A stretch of 64,000 bases of DNA from Shinisaurus crocodilurus (Eukaryota; Chordata; Lepidosauria; Squamata; Shinisauridae). Of the stretch, positions 45,553 to 57,121 are shown one piece after another. Position 1 is the stretch's first letter, and every line of letters starts with the position of its first letter. The position numbers and the translations under genes are program-made. The stretch covers positions 140,618,564 through 140,682,563 of the forward strand of contig CM037880.1 in the NCBI GenBank assembly GCA_021292165.1, written 5' to 3'. The notes beneath the pieces are model-generated. The model saw only the letters and a list, made by a program, of their open reading frames with translations, had not been told where the DNA came from and ran no database searches.

Positions 45553-48075
45553 CTGCATCATCATCATCAGGTGATCACTCGTGACCGAGTAAGATTGTCT
45601 TCCAGGATAAAAATTTACAAAAAGGAAATTTTAAAAGGAGGAAATTCTAAAGAAGATTGTGTAGACTCTAGCGATGGGTCCGTAAGTGATTGTGGAGGCC
45701 AATTCTAGATCCACACAGCTTCCCACAGTGAGGACACAGGTTACCAGATGGAAGATGGTCCTGTAAAGGATTCATTTGACGTGCTTTTCGCTTAGCACGT
45801 TTCTCCCTTTCACCTTGCACTCGAGCTTCTTCAAAGTCCATAGAACCTTTGTGAAATGCCAACCTCCAGTTAGATCGTTCATGGGCCAGAGCTTCCCAGT
45901 TTTTGATGTTTATATTGCATTTTTTTAGATTAGCGTTAAGAACATCTTTAAACCTCTTATATTGACCACCGATATTCCGCTTTCCATCCTTGAGTTGGGA
46001 ATAAAGTAACTGCTTTGGGAGACGGCAGTCAGGCATTCGAACAACATGACCGGTCCACTGAAGTTGGCGTTGAAGGATCATTTTTTCAACGCTAGTAGTC
46101 TTTGCTTCTTGCAGTACACTGACATTTGTTCACCTATCTTCCCAAGTAATTCGCAGGATTTTCCGGAGGCAACGTTGATGAAATCTTTCAAGGAGGTGGA
46201 AGTGACGTTTATAGATAGTCCATGTTTCACAGGCATACAATAAAGTTGGCAATACAATGGCTTCATAAACCAGTGTTTTGGTCTTCTTACAAATATCCCG
46301 ATCCTCGAACATTCTATGTTTCATGCGAGAAAACGCGGCACTTGCGGAGCTCAAACGATGCTGGATTTCACTGTCGATGTTAGCTGTAACAGAAAGATAG
46401 CTGCCAAGATAGAGAAAATGATCGACATTTTCCAGTATTGTCCCGCCAGGCTGGATAGATGGCATCATCAAAGGGTTAGCTTGCACTTGCTGATGAAGCA
46501 CTTTGGTTTTTTTGATGTTAAGTGAGAGACCAAGTTTTCCGTATGCTTCTGCAAAAGCATTTAGGATAGTTTGGAGATCATCCTCTGAATATGCGGAGAC
46601 CACATTATCATCAGCATACTGAAGTTCCACAACGGAGGTTGTAATTACCTTACTTTTTGCTTTCAGCCTGCTGAGATTAAAAAGCTTTCCATCTGTTCGA
46701 TATATAATTCCCACACCAGTGGGAAGTTTCCCCTCGACAAGATGTAAAATCATGGCGATGAAAATAGCAAATAATGTTGGGGCGATAACACATCCCTGTT
46801 TAACACCTGATCCCACTTTAAATGGAGCACCATGAGAGCCGTTGTTGTTGAAAACTGTTGCCGTCATGTTGTCATGGAGAAGTTGCAAGATATTCACAAA
46901 TTTATTGGGGCATCCAATTTTCATAAGGATAGTCCAGAGAGCTGTTCGGTCTACAGTATCAAAGGCCTTAGCCAGATCAATAAATGCCATATAAAGGGGT
47001 TGATTTTGCTCCCGGCATTTTTCTTGGAGCTGACGTGCAGTAAAAATCATGTCTACTGTCCCTCTACAGGGACGGAAACCATATTGAGTTTCAGGGAGGA
47101 TCTCTTCTGAAATAGATAGAAGACGGTTTGCGAGAATCCTAGCAAATATTTTACCTGCGGTAGCTAAGAGAGAAATGCCCCGATAGTTTCTACAGTCTGT
47201 TCTATCACCCTTCTTAAAGAGGGTGATAATTATGGCATCCCTGAAGTCTTCTAGGATCTCTTCTCTTATCCAGATTTTTTCAATGAGTTTATGAAGATGT
47301 TGTACAAGTTCGGGGGCCCCTTCTTTAAAGATTTCAGCAGGAATCCCGTCTGGTTCACTAGCTTGGATGTTCTTCATTTGATTAATGGCTATTTTTACTT
47401 CATCCAAAGTGGGGAGTATTGCTAGTTCCTCTCTAATTTGTTTTTGTGGGATTTGCGAAAAAATTTCATTATCCACCTTAGATTTACGATTTAAAAGGTC
47501 ATTTAAAAGGTCATTTAAAAGGTCATTTACGATTTAAAAGGCTATTGGGCGGTATAAAAATGAAATAAATAAATAATAATGCTCTTTCCAACGCAATGCA
47601 ATAGACTCTTTGTCTTTTAAGAGTTTGGTGCCATCTTTTGATTGTAAAGGGTGTGTACCATAGGGTTTTTGGTCCATAAATGGACCTTGTGGCCTTAAAA
47701 AAGCCCCGTGCATCATGAGATTCTGCAAGTTGTTGAATTTCTTCAGCTTTCTTTTTCCACCAAGCGTTCTTAAGTTATCTTGTTCTTCTTTGGACCTCAG
47801 CCTTTGCACTAGCGTAGATTTTTTTCTTCGCAGCGCAGTTAATATCATTTTGCCGTATTTGGAAGGCTTTCCTTTTTTGGTCAATTATATATTTAATCTC
47901 ATTATCATTTTCATCAAACCAATCCTGATGTTTCTTAGTTTCATATCCAATAGTTTGTTCACAAGCTGCAGTAATGGAGATTTTCAGCTTAGACCAATGG
48001 TCCTCAATGTTATCAGGAGGTTCCGTAGGTAGATGTTCCTTAAGAAGTGATTGAAGACGAGTTTGCTGGAACTTT
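45553..48075 (-). mobile_element. Non-LTR retrotransposon, 5'-truncated
   Basis: A minus-strand LINE lacking the endonuclease. The reverse transcriptase is long and readable (47476-46130): AFIDLAKAFDTVDR, GVKQGCVIAPTLF and the YADD box in LQYADDNVV. A single TGA at 46130-46132 separates it from the in-frame C-terminus (46129-45668), which ends in a C-x2-C-x12-H-x3-H finger (CPHCGKLCGSRIGLHNHLRT). The 5' part (48070-47580) encodes the region before RT (e.g. KHQDWFDENDNEIKY). The 3' end is a short (GAT)n run at 45556-45570, as in RTE-type elements. Clade uncertain (RTE/I-like). It lies in a 5.3-kb DCDC2 intron, sense to the gene. Confidence 0.88.
47465..47580 (+). repeat. Small insertion and tandem repeat inside the LINE
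   Basis: GATTTAAAAGGTCATTT is repeated three to four times, then GGCTATTGGGCGGTATAAAAATGAAATAAATAAATAA, a 50-base L2-like tail, interrupts the LINE frame between the RWKEHY segment and the RT start. Confidence 0.7.
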
Positions 48076-48390
48076 GCTGCTGGAATGGCTAGTGGTGGTG
48101 ACAGTAGAGGGAGGAGGAGCCTTCAGGAGGGCAGCCTTTCAGCAGGGCTGGTAGAATGGCCCAGCGCTCCCTCTCATCTCCTTCCTCTCAGTCTGCTGGA
48201 ATGGCTGCTGGTGGTGACAGCTGAGGGAGGAAGAGCCATCAAGAGGGAGGCCTTTCAGCAGGGCTGGTGGAATGGCCCTGTGCTCCCTCTCTTCTCCCTC
48301 TGCACAGCCTGCTGGAATGGCTGGTGGTGGTGACAGTAGAGGGAGGAGGAGCCGTCATGAGGGAGGCCTTTCAGCAGGGCTGGACTGCAC
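48075..48390 (+). repeat. 118-bp tandem repeat, about 2.7 copies
   Basis: The unit GCTGGAATGGCTGGTGGTGGTGACAG..GAGGGAGGCCTTTCAGCAGGGCTGG..GCGCTCCCTCTC starts at about 48078, 48197 and 48309. A partial unit (GGCAGGGCTGGTGGAATGGCC..CCCTCTCTTCTCCC) lies beyond the other end of the LINE at 45507-45552, so the LINE seems to have inserted into this array. Confidence 0.78.
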
Positions 48391-48777
48391 CCTTAATGTA
48401 GTTTTAGTGCCTCTTCAGCCCATCAGACCAAGCAAAACTCTTCTTTATCACCCTAACCTGTTGACTTGGATCCAATTCATACAATACATTTTTTGTCCAC
48501 ACAAGTAATCCCAACCATTGCTACATACATGTTCACACAGGCAAGTGTAATATGTGAATTAGGCAATCAAGGATACAAATATCAGCAGCAATTACAGCTG
48601 CACTCTATCGTCTTCTCTTTCATATACCTATAGCACCCTAAAGTTAGAATCTCATCTATTACAAGATATGTCAATATCTGTGCTTGTGCTTTGCTGTTAG
48701 CAGGCATTTGGGTTGATGACATTGTGTTACAAGTTTTTGTTCATAAATATGGCTAATGCAAAAGTACAAAAACTTAC

Positions 48778-48924
48778 CCATAAGATCTTCTCATTGTGGA
48801 CTTGCTGAACAGTAATTCACTATAGGGCAACTTCTTAAACTTGTCTCTCCCAACTGCTACATAAAATTGCCCATTTTCTAAATCCAATCCACTCTCAACA
48901 GGTTTTCCATCTAAAGTGTAGAGT
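48778..48924 (-). CDS. DCDC2: DCDC2 exon: second doublecortin domain, C-terminal part
   Basis: A 147-base exon (acceptor TTGCAG, donor GTAAGT) that completes the second DCX domain. It reads RLYTLDGKPVESGLDLENGQ and then FYVAVGRDKFKKLPYSELLF, ending in a KSTMRRSYG-like linker. The L-Y-T-L-D-G-K and ENG-x-F-Y-V-A-V-G-R motifs mark the C-terminal half of a doublecortin domain. The last codon has two bases (GG) here and is completed by G in the next exon. A reading that runs left from an ATG at 49013 extends into the intron and is not coding upstream of 48924. Confidence 0.96.
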
Positions 48925-49229
48925 CTGCAATATATATATACATATATAAGTTCCATACTGAGCTTTTTAACAAATGCTTTTTTTAAAGAACCGAAATGCA
49001 ACATCCCCTCCAAAGAATAATCTAATCACTGCATCAGATCAATTGATAAGCCTAGTGATATGTTGTGAGCCTTATTCCAAGAGAGAAATGAATTAACTTT
49101 GGGTCTACTTTTCCCCACCATAGGAACAACTGTCAATTAAACAGGAAATATTTTTTAGCAGAACCAGTAGCAGGGACCCCACCAGCTGTGTGTAGCTCCC
49201 ATTCATTCAATGAAGCTTGTACAAGAGAA

Positions 49230-50160
49230 TCATATAGTCATAGAATAGTAGAGTCCAACCCCCTGCTCAATGCAGGAATCCAGGTTAAAGCATCCCTGAC
49301 AGATGGCTGTCCAGCTGCATCTTGAATGCCTCCAATGTGGGAAAGCCCACTACCTCCCTAGGTAATTGGTTCCACTGTCATATTGCTCTAACAGTCTGGA
49401 AGTTTTTCCTGATGTTCAGCCAGAATCTAGCTTCCTGTAACTTGAGCCCATTATTCCGTGTCCTGCACTCTGGGATGGTCAAGAGATCCTGGCCCTCCTC
49501 TGTGTGACAACCTTTCAAGTACTTGAAGAGCGCTATCATATCTCCCCTCAATCTTCTCTTCTGAAGGTTAAACATGCCCAGTTCCTTCAGTCTCTCCTCA
49601 TAGGGCTTTGTTTCCAGTCCCCTGATCATCTTTGTTGCCCTCCTCTGAACCCTTTCCAGTTTGTCTGCATCCTTCTTAAAGTGTGGTGCCCAGAACTGGA
49701 CGCAGATGAGGCCTAACCAGTGCTGAGTAGAGGGGAACTAGAACTTCACGTGACTTGGAAGCTACAGTCATGCCTTGGATTGAGAGCATAATTCGTTCCA
49801 GAAACGTGCTTGTAATCCAAAACACTCTTATATCAAAACAAAATCCCCCCAAAAAAATTTGTACAGAGATTTTTAATTTAAGCCGTACTACAGTACTTGT
49901 ATTGCAAGACGTCGCTTGTATATCAAGTAAAAAAAAAAAATTAAATTAATATTTAAAAATTTGTTTGTCTTGCAAAACACTCTCAAACCAAGTTACTTGC
50001 AATCCAAGGTATTACTGTATACTTCTATTAATGCAGCCCAGAATAGCATTTGCCTTTTGCAGCCACATTACATTGCTGGCTCAAACTCCGTTCTCAGTGA
50101 ATTTTGCCCAAGTTGATATAGAAAACTAGCCTAATGTACCCATTTAAGTTTTACATGCTG
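49230..50160 (-). mobile_element. CR1 LINE, longest copy (interrupted)
   Basis: The minus frame 49629-49378 encodes the CR1 ORF2 C-terminus ([38 protein letters not shown]). The 3' end TTGAGCAGGGGGTTGGACTCTACTATTCTATGACTATATG is at 49230. The 5' continuation resumes at about 50025 after a nested MITE. Confidence 0.88.
49765..50017. mobile_element. Tc1/mariner-like MITE nested in CR1
   Basis: Flanked by TA dinucleotides (49763-49764, 50018-50019). Ends CAGTCATGCCTTGGATTGAGAGC and CAAGTTACTTGCAATCCAAGGTATTACTG are imperfect inverted repeats starting CAGT. CR1 homology continues on both sides. Confidence 0.75.
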
Positions 50161-50284
50161 AATTTTTCAGTGTCTTTTCCTGTGGTCTATTATCAGTACT
50201 TCTCAACATGTAGAGTCTGTTTCTCCTTTTGCTACAAACTATGATAATGGTGTCCATTTTCTACAACACTGTTGAAATAGGTGT

Positions 50285-50350
50285 CCTCAATGAGAGAGCT
50301 TCGTCTATTGGGTCGTATAGAAATAAAAATAAAAATAAAAATAATAATGA
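50285..50350 (+). repeat. L2-like LINE tail with (AAATA)n
   Basis: TATTGGGTCGTATAGAAATAAAAATAAAAATAAAAATAATAATG. Confidence 0.65.
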
Positions 50351-50562
50351 ACTCAGTCACACTGTTGGCTCTATATGAAAGTAGAGATGCATAATATTGA
50401 AAATATTATGTAATGCATAAATGTGTGTGTATTGCTAATCTGACTTACTCCTCTCTAAAACTCTGAAAATTCCATTTTTCTAGAAGCCCTGGCTTTTTGT
50501 GTGCGTATTCTTTCATTTGCAAAAACCAGGCTTGGCTTCAGCATTTTCCCGTCACTTTAGAA

Positions 50563-50698
50563 CAGGGCTCTCCAACCTTGGGTCCCCAGATGTTGCTGGC
50601 CTACAGCTCCCAGCATACCCAGCCAGCATGGCTAATGGCAAGGGATTCTGGGAGCTGTAGTCCAGCAACATCTGGGGACCCAAGGTTGGAGAGCCCTG
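50563..50698 (-). mobile_element. 136-bp palindromic hAT MITE, opposite copy
   Basis: TSD CTTTAGAA at 50555-50562 and 50699-50706. Its sequence is nearly identical to the reverse complement of 23252-23387. Confidence 0.95.
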
Positions 50699-51236
50699 CT
50701 TTAGAACAATAAAAAAGGCAGAGTTACTGCATCTCTTATGCCAAGTGGATCATTTCTGGCTCACCAAGTATCTTGAGAGACATTGCTCCATACCTGCACC
50801 ACTAAATAAGAACCACTAGATGGGATGTAAGTTCAGTTTATTTATAGTGCTCTTCAAAAATGCTTAAGGGAAATTAATGTAATTTAAGGGTTCAGCAGTC
50901 TTCTGTTCAAATCTTCAGATAATTCTACAGTTTCAAGTCCCACCGAAGATTCATGCCATACTTTGAAGATAAGAGCACCGACTACAATACTTCTTCCATA
51001 TACTTCCATACTGATCCTTGACTTTGTCATCCTCTTAAATTTTTCAACATGCTTCTCAGATCAACAACTCTTGAGTTTTTTTGTTTTTGTTTTTAAGAAA
51101 AACAACTGAAATCAACATAGACAGTCAACCAAATTAATTTACCACTTGCCAGATTTAGAGAGAATACATCCTAAGAGATTTGTTAAAGGGCACACAAAAT
51201 TACTTGAGTTTACCATAATTTTGATAGCCCGACCGG

Positions 51237-51345
51237 GCTATTGTGCATTGAGGCTGCAATCCTATATAACTTGCCTGGGCGCATGTCCCATTGATCTCAA
51301 TGGGGCTTACTTTTCAGTAGACATACATAGGATTGCACTGTTAGT
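51237..51345. repeat. MITE with GCAATCCTA ends
   Basis: GGCTGCAATCCTATATAACTTGCC and CAGTAGACATACATAGGATTGCACTG flank CCCATTGATCTCAATGGGG. A similar small copy lies at 51620-51695 (TTAAGGTTGCAATCCTATGCC..ACAGGATTGCTC). Confidence 0.65.
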
Positions 51346-51386
51346 TGAATTATTGTTTGACGTGCAGAACACAGAACTCATTACGG

Positions 51387-51874
51387 TAGGGGTCACCAAA
51401 CTTTTTGGACCTGTGAACACATTTGAGGAACTGCTGTGGGCACCACCACAAAAGGGTTCCCATGGAGGACATGGGTACAGTCACATAATGGCTGCTGTGG
51501 GGCCCTGGCTAGGCAAAAGGCAAGTAATTCACTCAAGAAATGGAACACAAGCAGAGCAAGGGTCTTCCAAAGCCAATCTACATATTTGAGCCCACAGAAG
51601 CACAACAAAATAAAAACTTAAGGTTGCAATCCTATGCCTACTTACAAGGAACTCAATGGGAATTACTTCTAAGTACGCCTATACAGGATTGCTCTGCTCA
51701 TCATATCCCCACACACACACCTTATCCCAGCCCCAAAAGGAAAGGAAAGGTTTTCTCTGCCTCAACCCACTCTAAGTGGCTAAGCCACTCTATTCCCCAC
51801 CTAGCACTCCTAGTTCCTCCTCTGCAATCAGAGCCCCTGCCCAGGAAGGTACTGTGTGTGTGTGTGTGCGCGCG

Positions 51875-51916
<42 letters not shown>

Positions 51917-52426
51917 AGAAGAATGAGAGGAGACTGGGAAGGGAGAGAAAAAGAGCAAAGTTAGGGGCTGGGAGAAGGAAGAAATAGTGAGAGAAAGAGC
52001 AAGTCTAGAGGCTAGGAGGGGGAGAAACAGCCAGGTAAAAAGGTGGTGGGGAGAGAAATAGTGACGCTAGAGGCTAGGAGGGAGGGAAAATAGCAAGGCA
52101 AAGGGGTAGAGAGGAGAGAAAGAGCAATGCAAAGGGATTTAGGAGGCGCTAGCAGCTGGGAGCAGAGAGAGACAGAAAAAGAGCAAAGGTCTGTGTGGGC
52201 AGAAAAAGATGGGTGGGGCCAGAAAGCAACTCTTTCCTTCTCTTCCTGCCCACCACAACAGCTGATCAGCAGCAGGATCAGGAACAAGAAGGAGAACGTG
52301 GTGCCCTAACATTTTTCAAGTTTTTAAATTAAAAAAAAAATAAAAATTGAAGAAGGGAGTGGAGAGTTTTGTGGGCACCATTGGGGGTCCCTTTGGGTGC
52401 CATGGGGACCATGTTGGGGACCCCTG
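51387..52426. mobile_element. Probable non-autonomous DNA transposon with GA/GT microsatellite
   Basis: The left end TAGGGGTCACCAAACTTTTTGG and right end TTGGGGACCCCTG are imperfect inverted repeats. The right-end motif recurs at 52985-53000 (AAAAAGGTTGGGGACCCCTG). The interior is purine-rich (51880-52220). No target duplication found. Confidence 0.5.
51854..51916 (+). repeat. (GT)n(GC)n(GA)n microsatellite
   Basis: GTGTGTGTGTGTGTGCGCGCGTGCGAGAG followed by about 16 GA units. Confidence 0.93.
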
Positions 52427-53655
52427 GTGTGATGTGTCTGAAAGTTACATGAAGTAGGGTGACAAGTGAGACTTTGTAGGAAGATGGGAATGCTCGTCTT
52501 GGAACTGGAGATGAGGCATATGGCTGAGTCCCTTGATAGGCAATATGGAAGAATGGTGATACTGTTGTGTTTGTTCAGAGATATTTATAGAAGGAGCTCG
52601 TGGTAGAATCTGAGGCTGCCACTGCTCCTCTTTCATGAATCTTAAGATTGGGTTTGGGAACAGAAGATACTCCCCCTGTATTTTTACCAACTATGTGCAG
52701 GCTGCAGAAGCTGGAGCAACCCCTATGTTTTATGTTTGTACAGGAAAAAACTGTATGTGAGGGAGCTCCCTTTCGTCCGTGGAAAATATTCCATCTTTAC
52801 AGCTCTGAGTTCATCCTTATAGTCTCCATATCTGTGTAGCCAACTCTGCCTGGAGTAGTAGGACCTGTCTAGATTGGGTTGCAGAAGTTGCAATGGCCAG
52901 GGAGCTTTCCTTCTGTGCTTACGTTTTCCAGTGGTGCCCACAGCAGTTTCTCAAATCCCCTAATGTGCCCTTGGATCCAAAAAGGTTGGGGACCCCTGCT
53001 CCACATTTTCACATTTCCTATCCAATAAACTAAACAAGTGGATTTGCCAAGATAGATAGACAGATAGACAGATATATGAGATGGGGGAGAGTTTGGGGTA
53101 CTGTGGTTCATGTTGACCAGCCAAAGAATCGCTGTTCCATTGTTATGGTGGCAGTGGCGGCGATGTGAATTGGTTATTTTTTTCCATGCACTGGAAATGT
53201 CATCTGTGCTTTTTCCTCAATTACACACAGTCTTACCATCTGTGCTGTTACTGATATGCGTAATTGAAGAAAAAGACCACACTGTATTGTTCAGATCAGT
53301 CTTGGCTGTACTGTACCCTTAACACTATACTCATTTATTTAATGAAGAGTTTTATCTTTATCAGTATCAGCAGCCTTTACTGGAACCTTGACTAATGATA
53401 GTCCAGTTACCATAAATCACAGTAGCTAATTTGTTAATTATTAAACAATGGTAAATTTCACTAACTTGTTCAGTGTGTTCTCTTAACATTTTAAGAAAGT
53501 GAATACAAAAGCTGGAATTATAGGAAACCAAGAATATTTTTTTAAATGTGCTGTTCAAATGTCTTCCATTCTGTACTAAGTCTAACAATGACTAATCACA
53601 TTAAAAATATTAGGGTTTTTCCAAAGTTCCAAACAAAACCTTTCTCCTGCTAGAC

Positions 53656-53780
53656 CAGGTGTGGGGACCTTGTTGTAGCCCTCCAGATGTTTTGGCCTAC
53701 AACTCCCATCAACCCTAGCCAGCATAGACAGTAGTGAGGGATGATGGGAACTGTAGACTAAAATAAGTTTCCCACCTCTG
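53656..53780 (+). mobile_element. 125-bp hAT MITE with 8-bp TSD
   Basis: TSD TGCTAGAC at 53648-53655 and 53781-53788. Ends CAGGTGTGGGGA and CCCACCTCTG. The interior has CTACAACTCCCATCA, as in other reptile hAT MITEs. Confidence 0.88.
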
Positions 53781-53904
53781 TGCTAGACCCTAGTTTGCCT
53801 CCAAAGTAGGACTGGGTACCCAGGTCAAACTATCTTTTCCGAGTATGGTTTGGAGGCAAACTATGGTTTGCGGTAACCATAGTTTGCCTGATTCAAATGC
53901 CACA

Positions 53905-54446
53905 CAGGGCCGGCGCTACCGCTAGGCAGACCCAGGCGGCTGCCTAGGGCGCGTGGCGGAAGAGGGTGCAGAAACACTGCGCTCCTTCCTCGCCGCCGGC
54001 ACGCTCCTGCCCCGCCTGCCGCCTCCGCCGCGCCTCCCCACCCGCCCACCGCTGCCGCCACTGCTGCCGCTGCTGCCGCTGCTGCCGCCGCCGCACCTCC
54101 CCCCCCGCGCGCCCGCCTGCGCGCCCGCCCGCCCGCCAGCCACCTACCTACCTTCGCGTCGTTTCCGGAGCCCCGCCGGCGTTGTTTTGGCGGGAGGAAC
54201 CAGGGCAACAGGGCTTAAACAGGGGTCCCGTTGCGTTGGAGGAGGAGGTGGCGGCGGCAGCAGCAGCAGCAGCCAGCAGCGGGGGGGGGAAGGTAGGTGG
54301 TGGTGGCGGTGGCGGTGGCGGTGGCGGCGGCGGCGGGTTGCAGAGCAGGGCTGCTTTGCTCCGGAGCCCCCCCCCCCCACGGCACGAGAGGGGGGGCGCT
54401 AAATATAATTTGGCCTAGGGCGCCAAACAGCCCTGCACCGTTCCTG
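53905..54446 (+). mobile_element. GC-rich hAT element, 542 bp
   Basis: Begins CAGGGCCGGCGCTACC and ends CTGCACCGTTCCTG, with TSD ATGCCACA at 53897-53904 and 54447-54454. Same family as 4758-4923 (TGCCTAGGGCGC..CCTAGGGCGCCAAAC). The extra 370 bases are very GC- and CpG-rich, with (CTGCCG)n, (GGC)n and (GGTGGC)n stretches. Long Ala/Gly/Pro/Arg frames on both strands are by-products of this composition. Confidence 0.9.
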
Positions 54447-54824
54447 ATGCCACAGCAAACTATGTTACTCTGAAATAGGAAATGAGGGAGGGAATTTGAG
54501 CAAAGTTAGGAAGGAGGGAGCACATGAGCCCCAAACCAGTTTATGATTAATAAATCATGGTTTAGCCATGATGTTAGATCCAAGCCGATATGATTTTACC
54601 CCAAGCATTGCCCCACAATTACCTGAGCCTTTTTAAACAGGACAGCTGCAGCTTTGCCAGCCTGACTTGCAGTTGCAGGTTCCTTTTATCCCTGCAAATC
54701 TGGCAAAACACTAGCTGGGAATCTAACCCATTCTAATAATATGATAAGCTGAGGGCCAAACTACAAAAGATGCAGAGTTTCTGGCATCTTTTTTCTCACA
54801 GAGGGGGTGGGTAGGGAGTTGTAT

Positions 54825-55145
54825 TTATTTATTTACTTACTTACAAGATGTATATACCACTCTACATCCAACAGGATTCTTGAGCAGTGAACAATTAAAA
54901 AAAGAAAAAAAGTAAATCAAAGTACAGAATTAAAATACTTCAAATCAGATTATAACAATGAAACCAATTGACAATCAGGGAAGGCTTGTTTAAATAAAAA
55001 TGTCTTCATTCAGCACCGAAAACAAAACAAAGTCAGTGCCTGCCTTACATCAACAGGCAGGGAGTTCCACAGAGAGGGAAACAGTACACTGAAGGCTCTG
55101 CTCTGAGTGAATTTGAAATGGACCACAAGATTGGGATTGCAGTGC
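54825..55145 (-). mobile_element. L2-like LINE 3' fragment
   Basis: The minus frame includes TQSRAFSVLFPSLWNSLPVD (LWNSLP motif of L2 ORF2), and the 3' UTR ends in TAAGTAAGTAAATAAATAAATAC. Confidence 0.75.
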
Positions 55146-55149
55146 TCAT

Positions 55150-56150
55150 AGAAGGGTGGTTTTAACCCCTTCCCACCATGTAATTTCCCTGATGGAAACT
55201 GACATACCCCAGAGCTGCTGTCAGCCACGGAGGAGGGAAAATACCTGTTTTGTACCAATCTTTTCCCTTGTCTGTGGCTAACAGCAGGTCTGGGGGTCAG
55301 GGTGATGTCCAACAGGGACACTGTGTGGGAAGAAAGGGTTAATCCCAGCTCCTCAGTACTACACCCCCAAATCTAATGCCCCCCACCAAGCTTTTTAAAT
55401 CTTAAAAATTACACTGAGAGATCAGATTGCAAACCTCCTGTGGTGCATGTAGTTTGGCCCTCAAAAATATATAAACACAAGGGGGGGGGGGGACAGAAAG
55501 GATGTCCTTGTAGGAGAAGCAATTCACAAGAAAAGAGTTGAAGGACTTAAGGGACTTAACTCTAAACCTTATTAGAAGAAACTCTTTTAGCTGGAATGTG
55601 GAGGACCACATAGACTTACTACAAGGAGTTCCAGTGTTTATAGTGTTCCCTGATTTTATTCTGCTGCTGAAAACCCATAAGGCATGTATTTTTCTAACTG
55701 CCTGGAAATGTGTGAAGTTTTCCCCCACCCCCTAAATGTGTAACAAGTTAAAAGAGCAGAGGATGAGGGCAACAGAGGAGGGACAGTTGATAGATGCCTA
55801 GCATGCACACTACTAAAGAAACACCAACGGAATCAAGAGGTATTGCACATCCCTAAATTTGGAACGTCCCATAAACATTTTCACAAGCTGGAGGCTGTAC
55901 TGAATCTACAAGTGCTTTTCAAAATGACAGATAAGCAGTCGTGACAAAAACATTTTTGGCCTGTATGAAGCTTTTAGAGCTGTGACATTCGTCTTCTGAA
56001 TACAAACTTTTCTTTCATCTTCCAGGCCTTTCATGGGCAGGTATTACTGGACTGTATTCCACCAGGTTCTCTGCCTGAAGACAGAAACATTCCTAACGCA
56101 GGACTTGCTTGCCTGCTCACTTCACAATACTACATTTACCAAATTTTATA
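55150..56150. other. DCDC2 intron, nothing recognised
   Basis: Noncoding sequence with a poly(G) run at 55482-55492. No clear element. Confidence 0.45.
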
Positions 56151-56298
56151 CAGTACTAGCTTTTGCCCGCGGCTTTGCTCACGTGATGAAGAGTGACCAT
56201 GCCAAGTTTGCACTGGTCGTCGTTTTCCTATAGGCACTATTTGTTCGAAATTCCTTTAGGTCGCTGACCGCTGTTTTGAATCGCTCCATAGGAAAGGT

Positions 56299-57085
56299 CC
56301 CCTGGGACTACATAATGGAATCCTAGCTCCCCCAGAACTACCAGCTCCCCCGGGACTTCCAGCTCCTCCAGGACTGCACAATGAAAGCCCAGCTCCCCAG
56401 GGACTACCTGCTCCCCCGGGACTACACAATAAAATTCCTGCTTCCCTCCCTGGACTACACAATGAAATCCCTGGGCCCCCAGGACTGCACAATGAAATCC
56501 CTGCTCCCCCCCCCCGGACTACACAACAATGAAATCCCATCTCCCCTCCCCCGGGACTGCACAATGAAATCCCTGCTCCCCCCCCAGGACTACGCAATGA
56601 AATCCCAGCTTCCCCCCCCCCGAGACTACAAAACAATGAAATCCCAGCTCCCCCCCGCCTGGGACTACACAATCAAATCTCTGCGTCCCCACCGGGACTA
56701 CACAATCAAATCCCTGCTCTCTCCCCCCACCTGGAACTACACAACAATGAAAGCCCTGCCCCCCCAGGACCACACAATGAAAGCCCTGCTCCCCCCCAGG
56801 AGTACACAGTGAAATCCATGTCCCCTCCCGCCGGGACTGCACAATGAAATCCCTGCTCCCCCCCAGGCCTACGCAATGAAATCCCAGCTCCCCACCCCCG
56901 GGACTACACAACAATGAAAGCCCAGCTCCCCCCCCCGCTGGGATTATACAATCAAATCTCTGTCCCCCACATGGGACTACACAATGAAATCCCTGCTTGC
57001 CCCCTCCCCTTCGGGACTACCCAACAACATAATCCCAGCGTCCCCCCCCCCGGACTACCCAACAATGAAATCCCAGCTCTGGCTG
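56299..57085 (+). repeat. C-rich minisatellite, about 20 irregular units
   Basis: A repeated GGACTACACAATGAAATCCCTGCTCCCCCCCC theme with variants GACTGCACAATGAAAGCCC and ACACAACAATGAAATCCCAGC. Units range from about 30 to 45 bases. Poly(C) length changes account for most of the variation. The pseudo-protein frames on both strands come from the repeat. Confidence 0.92.
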
Positions 57086-57121
57086 TGGTTCATATGAACA
57101 TTCTGTTTTGACGCAGGAGAG

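Noticed and set aside
53861..54418. Long Ala-, Gly-, Pro- and Arg-rich open frames on both strands, and a CpG-island promoter
   Set aside because: They coincide exactly with the GC-rich interior of a hAT element with target duplications. Every frame is low-complexity and none has a start, splice site or homology that supports coding.
56256..56914. Open frames of 131-143 residues with repeated CSPGGAGIS- or NEIP-like units
   Set aside because: They are translations of the C-rich minisatellite, open on both strands at once and not protein genes.
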